From contig CAKRON010000047.1 in the NCBI GenBank assembly GCA_934373455.1, positions 1-19,809 of the forward strand: a DNA stretch of 19,809 nucleotides. Reading direction: 5' to 3'. Positions 15,181 to 19,809 of this stretch are shown piece after piece; position 1 is the stretch's first letter; every line of letters begins with the position of its first letter. Made by a program: the position numbers and the translations under genes. Below the pieces are notes generated by a model. The model ran no database searches. It was not told where the DNA came from and worked only from the letters and a program-made list of their open reading frames with translations. Source of the DNA: an uncultured Marvinbryantia sp. Lineage in GTDB: Bacteria; Bacillota; Clostridia; Lachnospirales; Lachnospiraceae.

Positions 15181-16271
15181 GTGAATATTTTGTATACACA
15201 GATAAAATGACAGTGGGATATAATGGAGTTCCACTGATTAAAGATATTGAAATCCGGCTGAAGAAGGGTGAGATACTGACTCTGATTGGCCCGAACGGAG
15301 CCGGGAAATCTACAATTTTGAAAAGTATTACACGGCAGCTGTCACTGGTTGCCGGAACAGTATATATTGACCAGAAATCCATAAAAGAAATGTCAGAGAA
15401 AGATACAGCAAAGAAAATGGCGGTTGTTCTGACAGAGCGGATAAAACCGGAATTGATGACTTGTGAAGATGTGGTAAATACCGGAAGATATCCCTATACA
15501 GGAAGACTGGGAATCTTAAGTGAGGAAGATCATCAGAAGGTACGGGAAGCTATGGAGCTGGTACATGCATCGGAACTGGCTGATTGTGATTTTTCCGCAA
15601 TCAGTGACGGGCAGAGGCAAAGAGTTTTGCTGGCAAGAGCAATCTGTCAGGAACCGGAAATTATTATTCTGGATGAACCGACATCTTTTTTAGATATTCG
15701 GCATAAGTTGGAATTGCTGACGATATTGAAAGATATGGTGCAGCAAAAGAATGTGGCAGTGATCATGTCTCTTCATGAACTGGATCTGGCGCAGAAAATT
15801 TCTGATCAGGTTATTTGTGTTCATGGAAGCAGAATTGAACGATATGGGGAGCCGGAAGATATCTTTACATCAGATTACATCAAAAATCTGTATGGCGTGA
15901 CAAAGGGAAGTTATAATGCAGCTTTTGGCTGTCTGGAATTAGAACCGGCGAAGGGGGAACCGGAGGTTTTCGTAATCGGAGGAAATGGAAGTGGAATTCC
16001 GATCTTTCGGAAACTGCAGAGAAAAGGTATTCCATTTGCTGCGGGAGTGCTTCACGAAAATGATGTAGACTGTCAGGTGGCAAAAGCACTGGCATCTGAA
16101 GTGATTACAGAAAAAGCGTTTTGTGAAATCAGTGAAGAGACCTATCAGAAAGCAAGAAGTGTCATGCTGAAATGTAAAAAAGTGATTTGCTGTATCCAGG
16201 AGTATGGACCGATGAATGAGCGGAACAGACTGCTGGCAGAAGAGGCAAGAAAAAATGGCAATTGTGTATGA
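15177..16271 (+). CDS. FecE/BtuD-family ABC ATPase with C-terminal extension
   Basis: The start is the ATG at 15177, in the ATGA overlap with the permease; the open frame further upstream is only a shadow of the permease. Seen in 364 residues: Walker A GPNGAGKST (38-46), signature SDGQR (143-147, in place of SGGQ), Walker B IIILDEP (162-168) and switch H200. After about 250 a separate domain starts with VFVIGGNGSGIPIFRKL and continues with GVLHENDVDCQVAKALASEV, a glycine-rich, Rossmann-like pattern not needed for ATP hydrolysis. Its role is unknown; regulatory ligand binding is a guess. The frame ends at 16271, but related coding sequence seems to continue to 16442 after two compensating frame changes. 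Confidence 0.92.
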   Translation: MSEYFVYTDKMTVGYNGVPLIKDIEIRLKKGEILTLIGPNGAGKSTILKSITRQLSLVAGTVYIDQKSIKEMSEKDTAKKMAVVLTERIKPELMTCEDVVNTGRYPYTGRLGILSEEDHQKVREAMELVHASELADCDFSAISDGQRQRVLLARAICQEPEIIILDEPTSFLDIRHKLELLTILKDMVQQKNVAVIMSLHELDLAQKISDQVICVHGSRIERYGEPEDIFTSDYIKNLYGVTKGSYNAAFGCLELEPAKGEPEVFVIGGNGSGIPIFRKLQRKGIPFAAGVLHENDVDCQVAKALASEVITEKAFCEISEETYQKARSVMLKCKKVICCIQEYGPMNERNRLLAEEARKNGNCV

Positions 16272-16442
16272 TGAAGTACAGAGAGTGTTCGGTGGGAAAA
16301 TTTGATTCCAGATGCAAAGTATGTTCTGGAAGAAAGTGGAAAAATATACAGCGGTGAAATGCTGATGCAGGCTGGCATACTGATTCCACCGCTGAAAGAC
16401 GATTATTGGAGCTACCTATATCATATTAAGCAGTTGTTATAG
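16255..16442 (+). pseudogene. Out-of-frame tail of the ABC ATPase C-terminal domain
   Basis: After the A6 run at 16250-16255 the +1 frame reads MAIVYDEVQRVFGGK. After the A4 run at 16297-16300 the original ATPase frame resumes as LIPDAKYVLEESGKIYSGEM and continues with MQAGILIPPLKDDYWSYLYH to a TAG at 16440-16442. One A fewer in the first run and one A more in the second would join everything into one protein of about 421 residues. The tail ends exactly at the convergent hydrolase gene, as an intact gene would. It is either a decayed C-terminus or two assembly indels. A separate small gene is unlikely because no ribosome-binding site precedes it. Confidence 0.5.
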
Positions 16443-17237
16443 TTCAAATTCATCCAGATCATCTGGCACGTAGAGGGTTCCATGGTAATACATGGAGCCT
16501 TCTTCTGTATACAATTCTTTTCGATGTTCCAGAGTGGCATCCTCTGTATGATATAAGATCAGATTCTGGATGTTCAGAGATTCAGCCAATTCGCAGGCAT
16601 CTTTCACGGTAGAGTGATGTTTTTTATATGGCTGATATTTGTCTGCCTGTCCATAAAGGCAAAATGCTTCGTGAAGAAGCCATTTGCTGTCTTTGGCATA
16701 AGTCTCTTCGCATGGATTAAAAGGTTCATCTCCGCAGCAGGTGAGTTTTTCATGATTTCCAAGATCCATAGAGAATCCAAATTGCTTTGCTTTTGTAGAC
16801 TGGATATCGAAAAATGTGACTTTATGTCCGAGAATTTCTTTACTTTCCCCATCTTTTACTTTTATCATATGGATCTGATTTCCGATGGCGGCACAGTGTT
16901 TCTTCTGAAGAAGTAATTCTGCCATGGAATGAAGAATATGAATGACTTCCTCATGACCATAAATATGTAATTCCCGCTCCAGACCTTTTTCAGCAATATT
17001 CTGACCAAACAGACGCATAATCCAGATAATACCAAGGATATGATCGATATGTTTATGAGTAACAAATATGTCGGTAATTTCTTTCCAGTCAATGTCGGCT
17101 TTTTTCAATTGCTTCATAATAGTGTTGCCGCCTCCACCGTCTACCAGAAAATACTGTCCCTGATCTTCTATGGCAAAACAGGTATTGTAACATTTGGTAA
17201 CCATGGCATTACCGGTACCTAAGATGGTAAGTTTCAT
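16437..17237 (-). CDS. MBL-fold metallo-hydrolase (RNase Z-like)
   Basis: This 266-residue cytoplasmic metallo-beta-lactamase-fold hydrolase is seen from ILGTGNAMVT, VDGGGGNT and the zinc motif H61-x-H63-x-D65-H66 (THKHIDHILG). Later candidate ligands lie in CCGDEPFN, LLHEAFC and LILYHTED. The overall order resembles tRNase Z and the related YcbX/PQQB-like hydrolases, but the RNase Z exosite arm is not obvious, so the substrate is open. GAGGT lies about 9 bases before the ATG. Its stop overlaps by 6 bases the stop of the out-of-frame ATPase tail on the other strand. It is transcribed alone from a promoter in the 17279-17307 region. Confidence 0.9.
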   Translation of the reverse strand: MKLTILGTGNAMVTKCYNTCFAIEDQGQYFLVDGGGGNTIMKQLKKADIDWKEITDIFVTHKHIDHILGIIWIMRLFGQNIAEKGLERELHIYGHEEVIHILHSMAELLLQKKHCAAIGNQIHMIKVKDGESKEILGHKVTFFDIQSTKAKQFGFSMDLGNHEKLTCCGDEPFNPCEETYAKDSKWLLHEAFCLYGQADKYQPYKKHHSTVKDACELAESLNIQNLILYHTEDATLEHRKELYTEEGSMYYHGTLYVPDDLDEFEL

Positions 17238-17278
17238 AACTTCGGACCTCGCTTTCGACTATTTTTTTATCTTGGTTT

Positions 17279-17307
17279 ATTTTAACAGAAAAAAATATGG
17301 TTGTACA
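17279..17307 (-). promoter_or_regulatory. Promoter of the MBL-fold hydrolase
   Basis: On the minus strand TGTACA (17302-17307) is followed after 17 bases by TAAAAT (17279-17284), about 42 bases before the hydrolase start. The box matches are moderate but the spacing is ideal. Confidence 0.45.
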
Positions 17308-17455
17308 GTAAAGCAAAAAACGAATTGTGAACAGACTTCGTACAGAGTGATGGAAAGAAAACGAAAACCTCATACATAACATACATGATGCACAAAATGA
17401 TGCAATGGCACAGAGAAAAAATGGACAAAATAAACAAAAAAATGTATTATTTTTC

Positions 17456-17484
17456 TTGCAAAATAGTGTATACCACAATATAAT
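17456..17484 (+). promoter_or_regulatory. Promoter of the mutarotase-family gene
   Basis: TTGCAA (17456-17461) and a perfect TATAAT (17479-17484) are separated by 17 bases, about 36 bases before the start at 17520. The rest of the 282-bp spacer (17238-17519) shows only the divergent hydrolase promoter and a short direct repeat ATGATGCA near 17390-17405. Confidence 0.75.
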
Positions 17485-17519
17485 GAGGGCATGCAAAAAC
17501 ACGCAGGGGGAATGTTGCA

Positions 17520-18017
17520 ATGGCAAATGAAAAGAAGAAACAGGCACGCAGAGTAGAAGAGATCATTTATGTAGTGCCGGAAGAAAGAGAAGCATATCTG
17601 GAATCACATTTAAATCCACCTGAGAGAATTCAGCAGATCATGTGGATGCATGGCATGAGAAAGCAGTTTTATTTTTCTTTAAATGATATGATTCTTATGA
17701 GTTTTGAGTATGTAGGAAAAGATTTCCGCACAGATATGGTGCAGATGATGGAGCATCCGGAGATGAAAGATTTTCTGATTCCGACAAGAAGAAGAGATGT
17801 GCCGGCAGACCAGCTTCTGACAACGAACTGGTGGGCACCACTTCAGAGAATCGGTGGAACATTATTGGAAAGTCCAATGCCAGATGATGATGCAGAAGAA
17901 CTTACACAGGAAGAACATTATCATGCGATGCTTGGCGGATATACAAAGCATAATGCGAGTGATGATTTTGACTTTGGATATGATGAAGATGACTGGAGTG
18001 AATCCATTCATATCTAA
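17520..18017 (+). CDS. L-rhamnose mutarotase-family protein (DUF718) with acidic tail
   Basis: This protein has 165 residues. Its core matches the RhaM fold family: EAYLESHLNPP (Y26 and H30 at the positions of the catalytic Tyr/His), EYVGKDFRTDMVQMMEHPEM and a WWAP motif (104-107). Known members interconvert alpha and beta anomers of L-rhamnose, usually at about 104 residues. This one is about 60 longer, with an N-terminal KKKQARR stretch and a C-terminal acidic tail rich in Asp/Glu. No rhamnose genes lie nearby, so a different sugar or a non-enzymatic role is possible. The start has AGGGGG about 9 bases ahead and a strong promoter. It is monocistronic, with a terminator after it. Confidence 0.75.
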   Translation: MANEKKKQARRVEEIIYVVPEEREAYLESHLNPPERIQQIMWMHGMRKQFYFSLNDMILMSFEYVGKDFRTDMVQMMEHPEMKDFLIPTRRRDVPADQLLTTNWWAPLQRIGGTLLESPMPDDDAEELTQEEHYHAMLGGYTKHNASDDFDFGYDEDDWSESIHI

Positions 18018-18046
18018 TAAAGGGGAGTAACACCAAAAAATGAGAG

Positions 18047-18087
18047 AAAGCAGTGATTTTGTATTAATTACGGAATCACTGCTTTTT
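18047..18087 (+). terminator. Intrinsic terminator after the mutarotase-family gene
   Basis: AAAGCAGTGATT (18047-18058) pairs with AATCACTGCTTT (18074-18085) across a 15-base loop and ends in a T5 run. It begins 29 bases after the stop codon. Confidence 0.8.
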
Positions 18088-18093
18088 CTGAAT

Positions 18094-18111
18094 GTGCGCC
18101 TAGCGGCGCAC
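18094..18111. repeat. Small GC-rich hairpin
   Basis: GTGCGCC-TAGC-GGCGCAC is a perfect 7-bp stem with a 4-base loop, far more GC-rich than the surrounding DNA. It follows the terminator by 6 bases. It could be a dispersed palindromic repeat or a back-up terminator; only one copy is seen in this window. Confidence 0.5.
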
Positions 18112-18160
18112 GTTTCGATATACAAGTTGATGCTCACAAGACGTATGGAAATAAGATGAT

Positions 18161-18189
18161 TTGTAAATCAAAGAATGGTATGGTAGAAT
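18161..18189 (+). promoter_or_regulatory. Promoter of the Fe-S aldo/keto reductase
   Basis: TTGTAA (18161-18166) and TAGAAT (18184-18189) are 17 bases apart, leaving a leader of about 75 bases before the start at 18274. Confidence 0.5.
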
Positions 18190-18273
18190 AAGAGAATATA
18201 AAAAGGATGCTTATTAAGAATGAAGCTGGGATCATGAGATGTACAACAATTACCCAAGAGGAGGAGAAATAGG

Positions 18274-19302
18274 ATGAATCAGATTACATTAGGAAAAACA
18301 GGTATTACCGTACCTCAGAATGCATTTGGCGCGTTGCCGATACAGCGTGTCTGTCAGGATTATGCAGTGAAATTGCTGCGCAGAGCCTATGAGGGCGGTA
18401 TGCGTTTTTTTGACACTGCAAGGGCTTACAGTGACAGTGAAGTAAAGGTGGGAGAAGCTTTTGATGGCATGAGAGAGAAGGTATTCATTGCCACTAAGAC
18501 AGCTGCTAAGACACCGGAAGAATTCTGGAAAGAACTGGAAATTTCTTTAAAGAATCTGCGCACGGATTATATCGACATTTATCAGCTTCACTGTGTACCA
18601 CAGTGCTATCGTCCGGGAGATGGAACAGGAATGTATGAGTGTCTGGTAAAGGCAAAAGAAGAAGGAAAAATTCGTCATATCGGTATTACGGCTCATAAAT
18701 TAGGAGTCGCTGAGGAAATTATAGAAAGTGGTCTGTATGAGACTTTGCAGTATCCGTTTAGTTATCTTTCATCCGAGAGAGAACTGGCGCTTGTAAAAGC
18801 ATGCAAAGAAAAAAACATGGGATTTATTGCTATGAAAGGACTTGCAGGTGGGCTGATTAACCGTTCAGAAGCTGCAATGGCATTTATGACTCAGTACGAT
18901 AATGTACTTCCAATCTGGGGAATCCAGAAGGAAACAGAGTTGGAAGAATGGCTTAGTTACATGGAGAATACGCCATCCATGACACAGGAACTGACTGCGT
19001 ACATAGAAAAAGAACAGAAAGAACTGACTGGAGATTTCTGTCGCGGATGCGGATACTGTATGCCATGTCCTGCAGGAATCGAGATCAACACCTGTGCGAG
19101 AATGTCTCTGATGCTCCGCCGTGCACCGTCTGAAGCCTGGCTGACACCGCAGATGCAGGAAGAGATGCGTAAAATTGAAGGATGTCTGCAATGCGGCAAG
19201 TGCAAAAAGAAATGTCCGTATGAGTTAAATACACCGGAACTGCTAAAGAAAAATTATGAAGATTATAAGAAAGTACTGGCCGGAGAAGTGAAGGTGCAGT
19301 AG
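18274..19302 (+). CDS. Aldo/keto reductase with C-terminal 2x[4Fe-4S] ferredoxin domain
   Basis: This 342-residue cytoplasmic oxidoreductase has a TIM-barrel AKR domain with the catalytic tetrad D47, Y52 (FFDTARAYSDSE), K75 (FIATKTA) and H106 (IYQLHC). A C-terminal bacterial ferredoxin-like domain follows, with C256, C259, C262 and C265 (CRGCGYCMPCP) and C304, C307, C310 and C314 (CLQCGKCKKKCP). The two clusters suggest electron exchange with ferredoxin or a flavoprotein instead of, or as well as, NAD(P)H. The substrate is unknown. Families of this type are common in anaerobic Firmicutes. A GAGGAGGAG site precedes the ATG by about 7 bases. A terminator follows. Confidence 0.93.
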   Translation: MNQITLGKTGITVPQNAFGALPIQRVCQDYAVKLLRRAYEGGMRFFDTARAYSDSEVKVGEAFDGMREKVFIATKTAAKTPEEFWKELEISLKNLRTDYIDIYQLHCVPQCYRPGDGTGMYECLVKAKEEGKIRHIGITAHKLGVAEEIIESGLYETLQYPFSYLSSERELALVKACKEKNMGFIAMKGLAGGLINRSEAAMAFMTQYDNVLPIWGIQKETELEEWLSYMENTPSMTQELTAYIEKEQKELTGDFCRGCGYCMPCPAGIEINTCARMSLMLRRAPSEAWLTPQMQEEMRKIEGCLQCGKCKKKCPYELNTPELLKKNYEDYKKVLAGEVKVQ

Positions 19303-19370
19303 GGAAGAAAATGCCGGTCTATTTATAGAAAATTAACAAAGATAGATTTGATTTAAGAGATAAAAAAACG

Positions 19371-19403
19371 TGGAATTGGTAAAATATGCCAATTCCATTT
19401 TTT
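19371..19403 (+). terminator. Intrinsic terminator after the aldo/keto reductase
   Basis: TGGAATTGG (19371-19379) pairs with CCAATTCCA (19389-19397), followed by six T residues. Seven A residues lie upstream, so it could also work on the minus strand. Confidence 0.88.
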
Positions 19404-19527
19404 ATTAGGAAAACAAATAAACCAACCGCTATATACGAGAAATCCATTAACACGAATGTATAGATTTGAAGCACTAAATTATTATATACAAAAAGATACC
19501 ATAGCTAAAATAAAAAGTGAAAAATAA

Positions 19528-19556
19528 TTGACATATAAGAAACAAATATATAAAAT
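19528..19556 (+). promoter_or_regulatory. Consensus promoter at the right edge
   Basis: A perfect TTGACA (19528-19533) and TAAAAT (19551-19556) are separated by exactly 17 bases. No gene starts within the window, so the transcript has a leader of at least 240 bases. Confidence 0.7.
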
Positions 19557-19562
19557 AGAATA

Positions 19563-19749
19563 AAAGCATACATTTCACCATTTAAAGTGCAAGGCACTGT
19601 CTGTAAATCAAATCACATTTCAGAAATCTATGCTTTCCAAGTCAAATGAATAAAAAAGCATAGAGGGACGAAAAGAGAATGTATATGGACAAATAAGTCA
19701 GTTTCCTCTATGCAAAAGGAGGAGTGCACACTCAATGTCATCAACTTAA
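19563..19749 (+). promoter_or_regulatory. Leader with competing hairpins and a mini-ORF
   Basis: Four short complementary segments alternate: AAAGCATA (19563-19570), CTATGCTTT (19628-19636), AAAGCATAGAGG (19655-19666) and CCTCTATGC (19705-19713). The second can pair with the first or third, and the third with the second or fourth, so the folds exclude each other. GGAGGAG (19718-19724) follows at once, with an ATG at 19735 opening a four-codon frame (MSST, stop at 19747-19749). The plan resembles an attenuator or riboswitch, but the ligand and target gene are unknown. Confidence 0.45.
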
Positions 19750-19809
19750 GTCTAGGAACCTTGATAACTAAATAATGAACAAAATAATTAAAAATGCCAG
19801 TGCTGTCAA

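Larger units (their letters stand above)
19404..19809. other. AT-rich non-coding region
   Basis: About 400 bases are clearly more AT-rich than the rest of the window and hold no long open frame on either strand. They contain the promoter at 19528, the leader at 19563-19713, a small hairpin AGTGC-AAG-GCACT (19586-19598) and a four-codon mini-ORF. The abrupt composition change suggests the edge of newly acquired DNA or the leader of a gene beyond the window (inference). Confidence 0.6.

Overview
The window looks like a low-to-mid GC, strictly anaerobic gut Firmicute, most likely Lachnospiraceae (Blautia- or Dorea-like). The evidence is the A-rich codon use, strong AGGAGG ribosome-binding sites, a flavodiiron protein fused to flavin reductase and rubredoxin, a ferredoxin-tailed aldo/keto reductase and a corrinoid/tetrahydrofolate methyl-transfer locus. 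The genus is an inference; no rRNA or tRNA gene is present to test it.

Layout. (1) 1-1905: the 3' part of a long, probably exported protein with tandem CbiK-type chelatase domains joined by acidic Glu/Thr/Ala repeats. Its C-terminal beta-rich domain lies in the -1 frame after an A9 run. (2) 2134-3924: a three-module flavodiiron protein. (3) 3976-5355, minus strand: an aldehyde dehydrogenase, convergent with the flavodiiron gene and divergent from thymidine kinase (5523-6098). (4) 6278-10232: a one-carbon module with a methyltetrahydrofolate:corrinoid methyltransferase, a corrinoid protein, a reductive activator of corrinoid proteins and a Cys-rich DUF2284 protein. (5) 10268-16442: a second, diverged corrinoid protein translationally coupled to a PucR-type regulator, then a lipoprotein/permease/ATPase importer of the iron-siderophore/cobalamin/heme class. 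The ATPase has an extra C-terminal domain whose last part is out of frame. (6) 16437-17237, minus strand: an MBL-fold hydrolase. (7) 17520-19302: an L-rhamnose mutarotase-family protein and an Fe-S aldo/keto reductase. (8) 19303-19809: AT-rich non-coding DNA with a good promoter and a leader able to form competing hairpins.

How the genes fit together. Regions 4 and 5 read as a corrinoid-dependent methyl-transfer and corrinoid/tetrapyrrole-uptake neighbourhood. A methyl group would pass between a corrinoid protein and tetrahydrofolate through the pterin-binding methyltransferase, the activator would return inactive Co(II) corrinoid to Co(I), and the importer would supply the cofactor or a related metal chelate. 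No substrate-specific methyltransferase (MtaB, MttB or MtvB type) is visible, so the methyl donor is unknown. The chelatase and the importer lipoprotein seem to share a related beta-rich accessory domain, which ties region 1 to region 5.

Most worth a second look: the A9 frame change in the chelatase, the corrinoid-protein/PucR pair, the extended ATPase with two compensating frame changes, and the switching-type leader at the right edge.
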